From Planctomycetota bacterium (lineage in GTDB: Bacteria > Planctomycetota > UBA1135 > GCA-002686595), in the NCBI GenBank assembly GCA_027083445.1, contig JALWOP010000071.1, forward strand, positions 1-64,000: DNA of 64,000 nt, read 5' to 3'. This document shows positions 17,016-25,244 of this stretch, piece by piece (positions within the stretch are counted from its first letter, which is position 1; each line of letters starts with the position of its first letter). The position numbers were made by a program, and so were the translations under genes. Under the pieces are notes generated by a model that saw only the letters and a list, made by a program, of their open reading frames with translations, was not told the DNA's origin and searched no databases.

Positions 17016-20000
17016 CAGAAGGGCAGGTCCTCCGTCGGGATGTCGAGGTCCGCAGGGCCGCTCGGCGAAGCGCTCTCTTCGTCGAAGGTGGAGGTGAGGC
17101 CGCGACGCTCGAGGTCGGCCAGCATACCCATGTGGGCCAGGGCCTCGTGCAGGACACGGCTCGTCTCTCCCCGAACAAGGCGAGCTTTGCCCTCCTCGGG
17201 ATGCATACCGGCAAGGGGCAGCTCCTCGAGGAAGGGACGCCCCAGGGGTTCTCCCAGGCGTCGGTCGAGGATGAAGATCACACCGCGGTCGGTGGGGCGG
17301 CGCATCAAGCGACCGAAGCCCTGACGGAACTTGGCCAGGGCACGCGGCATGTAGACGCTCCTGCGATGGATGCGTTTGCCCATCGCTGCGGCTTGGGCGT
17401 GGTGGAGTCGGTCGGGAACACCGAAGGGCAAGCGTGGGATGACCAGGTATTCCAGGGTCTCGCCGGGAAAGTCGGCACCGAACCAGAAGGTGTCCACGCC
17501 GAGCAGGATCGAATCGCTGCGTTCACGGAAGAGGGCTCCGAGTTCCTCCTTCGAGACCCCCGCCATGCCCTGATACCAAAGGGGGATACGCCGCTTCCGG
17601 AAGCGCTGACGCAAGGCCTCGCCGACCCTGCGTACGTCATCCTTGTTGGTGAAGAGCACGAGGATGCGTCCCCGCGTGCGCTCTCCGAGCCAATCGAGGA
17701 AATGCTCGACGTAGGCCAGGTGGTCCGCCTTGCGAGTCGGCGGGGGAGCATCACGGGGCAGGCCCACCAGGACACGCCCGTAGTCGAAGGCCTCGGGAGC
17801 CTGCGCCGTGCGCACCTCTCGCTCGAGTTGGGGCAGTTCGTCTTCATCCTCACCCGACTCCTCGAGTCCGAGGTAGGCGCGTGCGGCTTCGAAGCTGCCG
17901 CCGAGCATGGTGGTCGCCGAGAGGAAGACCACGCTTCCCAACACCGGATAGACCCGTTCCCGGAGGATGCGCCCGGGGAAGAGGACGCTCGCCGTGAGGC
18001 TCATTCCCCCGTGGCGGTCCAGGCGAACGTCGTGCAAGATCGCAGGGCTCAGCTTGGGCCGCTCGCCATCCACCGGCAGCCAGGCATCGAGGTCGGTGGC
18101 GAACTCCGCCAGCTCGACTCCCGCGAGTTCGAGGGAGCGCAGGAGCCGGGCACCACCTCGCAGTGGGATCGCTCCGGCTGCTTCTCCGAGGCGGCCGAGG
18201 GCCCGGTCGAGACGGCCCAGGGCCAGTCCCAGGTCGAGTCGCGCGGCGACGAGCTGCTCCCCCTCCTCTCCTTCGACGTAGAGGCGCAGGAGGGTGTGGC
18301 GCTCCGAGTCCGGGCAACGCCGCCTCCCGCGCCAGCGTTCGAAGAGATGGAGTTGGCGCAGGAGCTCGTCCAGAGCTTGCCGCGTCTGGTCCGTTCGCTT
18401 CTCGGCCTCTTGGGCCTCTTCCTGGGCAAAGGTGCCGCGGGGGAGCTGCACGGTGAGACGCTCCAGGGGGCTGCGTTTTCCCCCAGCGAGTCGCTCCAGC
18501 AGCGCTTCGAGACGGGCGGGGCGCAGGGCATGGCTCCAGGTGGCGGCGGCCACGTCGTGCAGGTGCTCGCACTCATCGAAGATCACATGGTGGAAGAACT
18601 CGGGGCGCGACAGGAGGAAGGACTGGTTGGTCAGGACGACATGGCTACGTTCCGCTCGCCGACGGGCAAGGTGTGCCCCGCAGCGCGCCCGATCCTCCGC
18701 GTGGCTGCAGCAGCCGGTGCGTGCGCGTACGGCGGCGAGGATCCTCTGCAGGCTGCGACGGTAGTGGGTACCGCTCGTCAGTCGCAGGGGAGGATCCTTG
18801 GGGAGACGATTGAGGTCGCTCTCATTGTCGGTCAGGGCGAAGAGTGCGAGCTGGGTCCAAACCAACCAAGCCTCGGCATCGTCTCCCCCTTCGGGGTGGG
18901 CGAGGGAGAGGGCGCGCATGCAGAGGTAGTTCTCCCGTCCCTTGAGGAGACTCAGGCGCAGGGGGCCGGCGACTCCCGCACGGGCGAGGGCGGCCAGGGC
19001 CACCTCGGCCTCGCCATCCATCGCCTGTTCCTGGAGGGCGCGCGTGTAGGTCGCGATGCCGAGTCGTGCTTCGTTGCGCAGGGCCCACAGGAGACCGGGA
19101 ATGAGATAGGCCAGGGTCTTGCCGGTCCCGGTGGGGGCGTGCACGAGCAGGAGCTCCCGCGAACCGAGGGTGGCGGCCACCTCCCGGGCGACCTGAGCCT
19201 GGGCGGGACGCCGGTACTCCTCCGGCGACCCTCCTCGCCGGTGAGCGAGGATCCGTGGGAGATGCTCCTCGAAGACCTCCTCGAGCAACGCACGGTCGCT
19301 GGGGGAGAGCCCCTCGGTCGGAGTGGGGCTGGGTTGCAGCGGGACGAACTCCTCCCAGAGGGCGAAGAGTTCGGCCGCCTTGGAAGGCAGTCCCTCTAGA
19401 TCGACCTCTCCCCCGGTCGCCTCGAGAGCGGCCTGGAGGAGGCCTGCCGGTAGATCCTCACCTGGATGGAACAGCTCCCCGGTGCTGCGGGCCCAACTGG
19501 AGGGGTGCTCGAAGAGGGCTAGGGCCAGGGCCAAGCGTTCGGCAGCCGGGGGGTCGGAGGCGAGGAGTTCTCGATGGGCGGCGGCGTAGCCCCCTGCCAG
19601 CAGGGCGTGGGCCTCGAGTGGGCGATCCTGGGCACGCCGGAGGAGTTCGGCCAGGGCCTGCACCAGCTCCGAGGGATAGAGCGCCTTGGGGGGGCCGTCA
19701 TGGCCCTCTCCCAAGGCGCGCACGAGACCCGCCCCCCGGCGGGCAAGTCGGCCGGGAAGCCAGAGCGCGGCCAGCTCATCGATGCCCAGAGCCAGGCGCG
19801 GACGTCCCGAGAGGGCGCCGGCCCAGGCCTCGAAACCCTCCCCGTCGGGGGTGATCACCGGCGCGTCCCCCAAGAAGATGTCCAGCTCGCTCCAGGCTTG
19901 GAGGGGATCCACCGCCTGGGTGAGGTCGGCGGCGGTCACCCCGAACTCGCGGGTCATGCGCGCGCTCGCCTTCTCCCCCTCGAAGGGGCGGCTCCAGCAC

Positions 20001-20140
20001 TCGAAGGTGAGCCAGCCCTGGGGCCCCGGACGCAGGGCGAGGAGCCGAAAGAGCCCGTCGAGTTCGGGGTCGGGCCCGGTGACCCAGGGGATCACGAAGG
20101 CGGGGTCGGGGGGGTCTCTCCAGGGCTCCACGGAGGGCAA
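17015..20140 (-). CDS. DinG/XPD-type iron-sulfur helicase with degenerate exonuclease domain
   Basis: A 1041-residue superfamily 2 helicase. Walker A is HAPTGTGKT (about 335-342). A DEAH-type box reads DECEH (522-526) in place of DEAH. Four Cys (407, 477, 478, 487), in YLCMRAL and TGCCSHAEDRARC, match the DinG/XPD iron-sulfur position. C-terminal motifs include LVLFTNKDD-type and GVDTFWFGADFPG, followed by VIPRLPFGVPDR. The first about 150 residues resemble a DnaQ-like exonuclease by layout, but no DxE/D catalytic set is visible, so the domain looks inactive. The start is taken as TTG at 20140; GTG at 20131 is an alternative. A role in DNA repair or structured-DNA unwinding is likely by family. 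Confidence 0.85.
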   Translation of the reverse strand: MPSVEPWRDPPDPAFVIPWVTGPDPELDGLFRLLALRPGPQGWLTFECWSRPFEGEKASARMTREFGVTAADLTQAVDPLQAWSELDIFLGDAPVITPDGEGFEAWAGALSGRPRLALGIDELAALWLPGRLARRGAGLVRALGEGHDGPPKALYPSELVQALAELLRRAQDRPLEAHALLAGGYAAAHRELLASDPPAAERLALALALFEHPSSWARSTGELFHPGEDLPAGLLQAALEATGGEVDLEGLPSKAAELFALWEEFVPLQPSPTPTEGLSPSDRALLEEVFEEHLPRILAHRRGGSPEEYRRPAQAQVAREVAATLGSRELLLVHAPTGTGKTLAYLIPGLLWALRNEARLGIATYTRALQEQAMDGEAEVALAALARAGVAGPLRLSLLKGRENYLCMRALSLAHPEGGDDAEAWLVWTQLALFALTDNESDLNRLPKDPPLRLTSGTHYRRSLQRILAAVRARTGCCSHAEDRARCGAHLARRRAERSHVVLTNQSFLLSRPEFFHHVIFDECEHLHDVAAATWSHALRPARLEALLERLAGGKRSPLERLTVQLPRGTFAQEEAQEAEKRTDQTRQALDELLRQLHLFERWRGRRRCPDSERHTLLRLYVEGEEGEQLVAARLDLGLALGRLDRALGRLGEAAGAIPLRGGARLLRSLELAGVELAEFATDLDAWLPVDGERPKLSPAILHDVRLDRHGGMSLTASVLFPGRILRERVYPVLGSVVFLSATTMLGGSFEAARAYLGLEESGEDEDELPQLEREVRTAQAPEAFDYGRVLVGLPRDAPPPTRKADHLAYVEHFLDWLGERTRGRILVLFTNKDDVRRVGEALRQRFRKRRIPLWYQGMAGVSKEELGALFRERSDSILLGVDTFWFGADFPGETLEYLVIPRLPFGVPDRLHHAQAAAMGKRIHRRSVYMPRALAKFRQGFGRLMRRPTDRGVIFILDRRLGEPLGRPFLEELPLAGMHPEEGKARLVRGETSRVLHEALAHMGMLADLERRGLTSTFDEESASPSGPADLDIPTEDLPF

Positions 20141-20302
20141 TGTACCCGTCCGCCGCTCGGGATCGGGGGATGCCTGGGATGAAGGAGTGGGCTCGCAGGG
20201 GCTCGGTGGGGATCAAGGTGGGCTCATCTGCCTAGTACCGTGGTGATAGAGTCGGAATGACCCCTATCTGCGAGGCTTCCGGCCTATCTCGACCTGCTCC
20301 CC

Positions 20303-20313
20303 GGCGCTAGAAT
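20303..20313 (+). promoter_or_regulatory. GGCGCTAGAAT promoter-like motif before leucine dehydrogenase
   Basis: Exact copy of an 11-mer found four times in the window, always in front of a gene and in its sense orientation. TAGAAT has the look of a -10 element (TATAAT). It lies about 77 bases before the leucine dehydrogenase ATG, in the 250-base region between this gene and the divergent helicase gene. I see no convincing -35 box at the usual distance. Confidence 0.5.
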
Positions 20314-20390
20314 CCTCCGCCGCGTTCTCGGCGCACTCCTCCCCCCGGAGTCGCGTCACTCCCTCCCCGTTCCCTCCAGCGACCCCCCTC

Positions 20391-21443
20391 ATGGAGATCT
20401 CCGAGATCCAAGTCGACGGCTATGAGCACGTCGCACGCTGCCGCGATGAGGCTTCCGGGCTCCACGCGATCATCGCCATCCACGACACGACCCTTGGGCC
20501 GGCTCTGGGCGGGATGCGCATGCTGCCCTATGCCTCCGAAGACGAAGCCCTTTTCGATGTTCTGCGTCTCTCCAAGGGGATGACCTACAAGTCCGCCGTG
20601 GCGGATACCGGCCTCGGCGGCGGCAAGTCGGTCATCATCGGCGATCCCGCCAAGGACAAGAGCGAGGCGCTCTTTCTGGCGATGGGGCGCTTCGTCGGGA
20701 GCCTGGACGGCCGTTACATAACCGCCGAAGACATGAACATCGGGATCGCCGATTTGGAGATCGTGCGACGGGAGACCCGCTGGGTAACGGGGCTCTCCCG
20801 GGAGTCCGGCAGTTCCGGCAATCCGAGCCCCTACACCGCCTATGGCTGTCTCGTCGGCATCCGCGCGACCAGCAAGGAGGCCTTCGGCAGTGAAGACCTT
20901 GCGGGCAAGAAGGTCGTGATCCAGGGGGTCGGCGCGGTCGGCGGGAGGCTCGCTGTATTGCTCAAGGAGGCGGGAGCCGAGGTGGTGATCTGCGACCTCA
21001 GGGACGAGCGAGCCCGGGAGCTGGCGGACAAGCACGGCTTCGAGGTCGTCGACGACGAGGCCCACCTCGAGGTGGACTGCGACATCTACTCACCCTGCGC
21101 GAGGGGGGCCGGAATCAATGACGAGACGATTCCCAAGCTGCGCTGCAAGGTCGTCGCGGGGTGTGCGAACAACCAGTTGCTCGAGCCCCGCCACGGGGAT
21201 GAGCTTCGCAAGCGCGGTATCCTCTACGCACCCGACTACGTGCTCAACAGCGGCGGCATCATCAACGTCTCGGTCGAACTCCTGCCGGGTGGCTACAAGG
21301 AGGATGTCGCCATGAAGAAGATCGAGCACATCGGGGATGCCCTGGCGGAGGTCTATGCGATCTCCAAGGCCGAGGATATCTCCACGAATGAAGCTGCCCG
21401 GCGCCTAGCCGAGCGGCGTCTCGCAGCCGCCAAGGCCAAATGA
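20391..21443 (+). CDS. ldh: Leucine dehydrogenase (Glu/Leu/Phe/Val family)
   Basis: A 350-residue NAD-dependent branched-chain amino acid dehydrogenase. It interconverts leucine and 2-ketoisocaproate with release or uptake of ammonia. The N-terminal catalytic domain shows PALGGMRMLPY, YKSAVADTGLGGGKSVIIGDP with Lys67 and Lys79 (the two lysines of the active site), and TAEDMNIG. The Rossmann domain has VIQGVGAVGGRLAVLL and VICDLRDE. The length and motifs fit leucine rather than glutamate dehydrogenase (about 420 residues), though phenylalanine or valine preference cannot be excluded. The stop overlaps the ATG of the next gene (ATGA). Confidence 0.9.
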   Translation: MEISEIQVDGYEHVARCRDEASGLHAIIAIHDTTLGPALGGMRMLPYASEDEALFDVLRLSKGMTYKSAVADTGLGGGKSVIIGDPAKDKSEALFLAMGRFVGSLDGRYITAEDMNIGIADLEIVRRETRWVTGLSRESGSSGNPSPYTAYGCLVGIRATSKEAFGSEDLAGKKVVIQGVGAVGGRLAVLLKEAGAEVVICDLRDERARELADKHGFEVVDDEAHLEVDCDIYSPCARGAGINDETIPKLRCKVVAGCANNQLLEPRHGDELRKRGILYAPDYVLNSGGIINVSVELLPGGYKEDVAMKKIEHIGDALAEVYAISKAEDISTNEAARRLAERRLAAAKAK

Positions 21444-22132
21444 GTGAGCCTGGAATCCAGAGCAGTCGCATCCGGCTTCTGCTCTGGGTCCTCCTCATCG
21501 TCGGTCTGCCGCTCGTCATCGTCTTGCAACTGTGGACGGCCGATGCCAACTATGGGGCACCGGTCGGGGATCAGGCCGGCGGTACCCTGCGCGCTCGCGT
21601 CGTCGATCAGGCGGGGAATCCGGTCCCCGATGTCGCCGTCGACCTCGAGCTCTGGCCCCTGGGGGGCAAACCTCTGGTCCATCAGACGCAGCGGACCGAC
21701 GCCCTGGGGGAGGTGGCCTTCGAGGCCCCGCCCCTGCGGGGCAAGTACCGCCTGGTGACCGGCGGAGGCGAGTATCAGCGGGTTGCGCGCGAGCGTTCCT
21801 TCGTGGACGGCAAGGGGCGCGAAGTGGAGCTCTCCACGGTCGAACTCGAGCTGCGAGCGGGTGTGCAGGTCCAGCTAGGGTTCAAGCGCAGGGAGGGGGC
21901 TGCCGTCGCCGGTGGGAGCGTGCACCTAGTCGGTCGCACCCTGGACGGTCCACTCTTCGGTCTGATCGGCAGGACGGTGGAACTCGAGCAGGAATTCGAG
22001 GGAGACCACTGCCTCCTCGACGGTCTGCCTCCCTTCGAGGGCCAGGTGCACATTCGCCTTCTCGACGGAACGGAACTCGACTTGCACCTCGAGGTGCCGC
22101 AGGGAACGGCGAGCTTTTCCTATCAGCTCTAG
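21440..22132 (+). CDS. Membrane-anchored carboxypeptidase regulatory-like protein
   Basis: A 230-residue protein with an N-terminal transmembrane helix (about residues 12-30, LLLWVLLIVGLPLVIVLQLW) and an outside part. The segment from GGTLRARVVDQAGNPVPDVAVDLEL fits a carboxypeptidase regulatory-like or CNA-B-like beta-sandwich. A second beta-rich region follows with VQVQLGFKRREGAAVAGGSVHL. It overlaps leucine dehydrogenase by ATGA, so it is translationally coupled, but no functional link is apparent. It resembles the protein at 10939 in architecture. Confidence 0.6.
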   Translation: MSEPGIQSSRIRLLLWVLLIVGLPLVIVLQLWTADANYGAPVGDQAGGTLRARVVDQAGNPVPDVAVDLELWPLGGKPLVHQTQRTDALGEVAFEAPPLRGKYRLVTGGGEYQRVARERSFVDGKGREVELSTVELELRAGVQVQLGFKRREGAAVAGGSVHLVGRTLDGPLFGLIGRTVELEQEFEGDHCLLDGLPPFEGQVHIRLLDGTELDLHLEVPQGTASFSYQL

Positions 22133-22143
22133 CCGGGCGAACC

Positions 22144-23070
22144 CTACTCCTTGCGCAGGAAGTCGACCAGGTCGTCCTCGAGCTCGGAGAGGCCGTAATC
22201 AGGTACGGTCAGGCAGCGGTAGACGATGCGCGCGAGGGCCTGGGGGGTGTTGGGATTGAGGTCCCGCGGCGGGGGATAGGAGAGGAAGTAGGAAAGGCTC
22301 AAGCGCTCGACTTCGCCGCCCTGCTCGCGACCGGCGTACTGCCAGGGCACCTCATCGAAGGGCAACACGCCCGTCAGGATCTCGTAAAGCATGACGCCGA
22401 TGCCCATCACGTCCGCCTTACTCTCTCTCAGGAGCAGGGGGTTGTAGTGGGGGGTGGTGGTGATCACGCCACGTTCGTCCGCGCGCATGGCCGGGTCGAC
22501 CATGACCACGCTTCCCGAGGGCTTGATGATGATGTTCTCGGGCTTCAGATCCCCGTGGTACTCGAGCTGCCCGCCGGCCTCGAGTTTCTTGAGGGCGCGG
22601 ACGACGGTCAGGAACCAGTTCAGGCGGATCCCTTCGAGGGCGCGGATCTTCTCGCGCAGGGTCTTGCCCCGCACATGCTCCATGACGGCGATCGGTCGAC
22701 CCTCGTGTACGAAACAGTCGTGCACCGTCACCAGGTTGGGGCTGTTCACCGAACCCAAGAGCTGTGCTTCGCTTTGAATCAGATCGTCGATCTCATGCAC
22801 ATCGAGGAAATCGATGCGCACACCGTCCTGACGGAAGAAGATCGCCTCGGCGGGGGTCTCGTCGGGGCTGATGCCTTCAGGCTTGCGAGCGCTGGTGATC
22901 TCGAGGAAGCGCGTCACGTAGCGGCCGCCCCCCGCGACGTCACCCACCTTGAGGGCGTACTTCTGCCCGGAGGGGTCTTCGGCGAGGTAGACGAGACTGA
23001 AGCCACCTCGGGCAATGAACTCGACTACGCGGTATCCGCCGAGGCGTTCGCCGGCTTCGAGCTTGATCAT
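22144..23070 (-). CDS. Atypical serine/threonine protein kinase
   Basis: A 308-residue single-domain protein kinase with no membrane helix. The glycine loop ARGGFSLVY (20-28), the ATP-binding Lys41 in ALKV, the catalytic loop HGDLKPEN (172-179, Asp174), and the metal-binding Asp in VDPAM (192) are present. Two features are unusual: the HRD motif reads HGD, and the DFG motif reads DPA. The usual GTP.YMAPE segment is TTPHYNPL. It may still bind ATP and could be active, since Lys and both Asp remain. It converges on the gene at 21440, with an 11-base gap. The substrate is unknown. Confidence 0.8.
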   Translation of the reverse strand: MIKLEAGERLGGYRVVEFIARGGFSLVYLAEDPSGQKYALKVGDVAGGGRYVTRFLEITSARKPEGISPDETPAEAIFFRQDGVRIDFLDVHEIDDLIQSEAQLLGSVNSPNLVTVHDCFVHEGRPIAVMEHVRGKTLREKIRALEGIRLNWFLTVVRALKKLEAGGQLEYHGDLKPENIIIKPSGSVVMVDPAMRADERGVITTTPHYNPLLLRESKADVMGIGVMLYEILTGVLPFDEVPWQYAGREQGGEVERLSLSYFLSYPPPRDLNPNTPQALARIVYRCLTVPDYGLSELEDDLVDFLRKE

Positions 23071-23290
23071 GGGACGCGGTGTTCTGGGGCGGGGTGAGCG
23101 AGAGAGGAGGAGCGGTCGCGTGGGGTCGCGTCCGTGCCGCTTCTTTCGGCTATCGGCGGCTCTGGATTGAGGGATTCCAGCGCCGGGAACGAGACTCCGA
23201 GCAGGGATGCACCAGCGGGGCAGAAAGACCGCGAAACCTCGCGATTCGGGACGCTCACGGGGGGGCTGTGGAACTCTCTTCCAGGCCTGC

Positions 23291-23665
23291 TCAGGGGTGC
23301 TGCGGAGGGCGTTCGAGGAGGGTTACCCGCTCCGAGCCCAGGATGCGAGCCGCCCCCTCCGCGACGGTGCCGGTCCCCAAGAGCTCGGCTTCGGCATGCG
23401 GCCGCAGTCGCCATGCTCGCCCGCTGCTGTCCACGAGGCCCAGGTCCTGGTCATAGAGGTTTCGGACCGCGAAGAGATGACGGTGGGGGGGGAGGGCCTC
23501 CTGGTAGCGCACCACCGAGCCCACCGTCCGGGCCCCCTCCAGAACGGTCCACTCCTGCACCGCAGGGGTGGGACGCACGACTGCCGAATCGAGTCCCACG
23601 GGGGCTTGGCTGGCGGTCGTCGTACAGCCGGCGAGGAAGAGGAGCTGGAGCAGTGAGGAGCGCAT
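23291..23665 (-). CDS. Short lipoprotein of unknown function
   Basis: A 124-residue protein whose N-terminus, LLFLAGC (Cys14), is a clear lipobox. After a Thr/Ala-rich linker it contains the charged beta-rich segment VGSVVRYQEALPPHRHLFAVRNLYDQDLGLVDSSG, which may form a small beta domain. The family is not recognised. The start at the ATG at 23665 is chosen because it gives the lipoprotein signal; the much longer open frame upstream crosses the divergent metallopeptidase gene and is rejected. The gene lies in divergent orientation to that neighbour, with 63 bases between. Confidence 0.6.
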   Translation of the reverse strand: MRSSLLQLLFLAGCTTTASQAPVGLDSAVVRPTPAVQEWTVLEGARTVGSVVRYQEALPPHRHLFAVRNLYDQDLGLVDSSGRAWRLRPHAEAELLGTGTVAEGAARILGSERVTLLERPPQHP

Positions 23666-23728
23666 GGCCAGTGCTCTCCATCGGCCGAGGACGGGGCGGG
23701 CTGGACCGGGAAACGCTATCCTCGGGGC

Positions 23729-24622
23729 GTGGATGAACATGCATTGGAGTGCTACCGCAAGGCGGGGCGGATTGCCAAGGAGTGCCGCGAATGGGCCCGC
23801 GAGAACATCCGGCCGGGGGTGACCATTCGGTATGTACTCGAGACCCTGGAGACGATGATGGCCGAGCGTGGCGGGGCGCCGGCCTTTCCAGCCCAGTCCT
23901 CGCGCAACTCGATCGCCGCCCACTACTGCAGCTCTCCCGATGATGAGACCACCTACGAGGTGGGGGACTGCGTCAAGGTCGACTGCGGGGTCCACGTCGA
24001 CGGCTATATCGGCGACACGGCTTGTACGGTCGATCTGTCCGAGGACGGGCGCTGGACCCCTCTGATCGAGGCTTCCGCGGCGGCCCTGGCGGCCGCCATC
24101 GCCACGGTCGATGAGGGGGTCAGTGTGGGAGAGGTGGGCGCCGCGATCGAGCGCACGATCCTGGCGGCGGGGTTTGAGCCGATCCGCAACCTGACCGGCC
24201 ACGGTCTCGACCGGTGGAAGGTCCACACCGCGCCCCAAATCCCCAACTACGGGGAACGCGGCGGGGGGCGCTTCCATCGCGGAGCGGTTTTCGCGATCGA
24301 ACCCTTTGCCTGTACCGGGCGCGGCTACATCAAGGAGCGCGGCAAGGCCGAAGTCTTCATGCTCGTACGTCCCCCCCGCAAGGCCAAGGGCCTCGACCGA
24401 GAGCTCCTCTCGGACATTCAGAGCTGGCGTGGTCTGCCCATCGCGCGTCGCTACTTCACCCGCCACGAGCCGCGCGTCGTCGAGGAGACCTTCAGCAAGC
24501 TCGCGCGTCAGGGCTCTTTGGTGCGCTATCCACCGCTGGTTGAAGAGGAGGGGGTCATGGTGGCCCAGACCGAGCACACTCTCTTCCTTGGTCCGGACGG
24601 GGTCGAGGTGCTCACCGCGTGA
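23729..24622 (+). CDS. map: Methionine aminopeptidase, type II (archaeal/eukaryotic-style)
   Basis: A 297-residue metallopeptidase that removes the N-terminal Met from new proteins. The pita-bread metal ligands are all visible: Asp85 in KVDCGVHVDG, Asp96 in IGDTA, His158 in NLTGHGL, Glu191 in FAIEPFA, and Glu282 in AQTEHT. The gap of 91 residues between the two Glu contains the extra helical insert that marks type II enzymes, as in archaea and eukaryotes; bacterial enzymes are usually type I. The phrase APAFPAQSSRNSIAAHY also fits type II. The start is GTG at 23729, as no ATG is close. The stop overlaps the start of the next gene (GTGA). Confidence 0.85.
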   Translation: MDEHALECYRKAGRIAKECREWARENIRPGVTIRYVLETLETMMAERGGAPAFPAQSSRNSIAAHYCSSPDDETTYEVGDCVKVDCGVHVDGYIGDTACTVDLSEDGRWTPLIEASAAALAAAIATVDEGVSVGEVGAAIERTILAAGFEPIRNLTGHGLDRWKVHTAPQIPNYGERGGGRFHRGAVFAIEPFACTGRGYIKERGKAEVFMLVRPPRKAKGLDRELLSDIQSWRGLPIARRYFTRHEPRVVEETFSKLARQGSLVRYPPLVEEEGVMVAQTEHTLFLGPDGVEVLTA

Positions 24623-25230
24623 ACATCGCGGTCTGTTGTCCCGACGCCGCGGAGCTCGACGCGGCTTGGGCGGCGCGTTTGGGTGCGGCCCTGGAGCACC
24701 TTGCCGAGCAGCATCTCCTCACCCGCTTCGGCAGCGGGGCTCGACCGCTGGAGGAGTTCCAGCCGAGGGACTACGAACGGCTGCTCCTTCCCATCGGCGA
24801 TCACGAGGCCTTTGCCCCCCTCGTGCCGATCCTGCGCCGAGCGGGGGGGACGGTATGGCTCTGGTCCTGGTCCCTGCGCCGTTTGGCCCGCGCCCACCGA
24901 CCCGCCCTGGCACGTCCCGGACTGGCCGGACGTATCGCTGCCTGGCGTGAGGGAGGCCTTCCCGCCCTGCGCGGGGACGAGGCGGTTCCTCTCAACCGCT
25001 CGGTGGTGCGCTTTGGGGATGCCTTCATCGTCGAAGACGACCCTACCCGCCGGCGCATTCTGGAGGAGCGCAACGCCCCCACACCGACGGCGATCCTCCG
25101 GGGCGAACATCAGCTCGGGGAACTCGTCACCATCCTTCCCGCCCACCGCACCAACCGGCGCAGCTTGATCGCCACCGCAGTCGAAGCCGCCGACCGTGCC
25201 CGGGAGCAGCGCCGTGCGGGCCGGGACTGA
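24619..25230 (+). CDS. Hypothetical protein, possibly a truncated glycosyltransferase-like domain
   Basis: A 203-residue protein with no membrane helix, signal peptide or known motif. The pattern YERLLLPIGDHEAFAPLVPILRRAGGTVWLW, then RFGDAFIVEDDPTRRRIL, resembles the N-terminal Rossmann half of GT4 glycosyltransferases (the bacterial form reads iGN..h..... and VxS after a sensor strand). If so, the C-terminal nucleotide-sugar half is missing. The GTG start overlaps the stop of the upstream metallopeptidase by four bases (GTGA). This makes coupled expression likely. The identification is weak and rests on pattern only. Confidence 0.5.
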   Translation: MNIAVCCPDAAELDAAWAARLGAALEHLAEQHLLTRFGSGARPLEEFQPRDYERLLLPIGDHEAFAPLVPILRRAGGTVWLWSWSLRRLARAHRPALARPGLAGRIAAWREGGLPALRGDEAVPLNRSVVRFGDAFIVEDDPTRRRILEERNAPTPTAILRGEHQLGELVTILPAHRTNRRSLIATAVEAADRAREQRRAGRD

Positions 25231-25244
25231 TCCCCAGCGCTACT

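Noticed and set aside
23291-24577. 428-residue leftward gene across the methionine aminopeptidase
   Set aside because: It is the shadow of the peptidase frame; only the last 124 codons, after the lipobox start, match a real protein.
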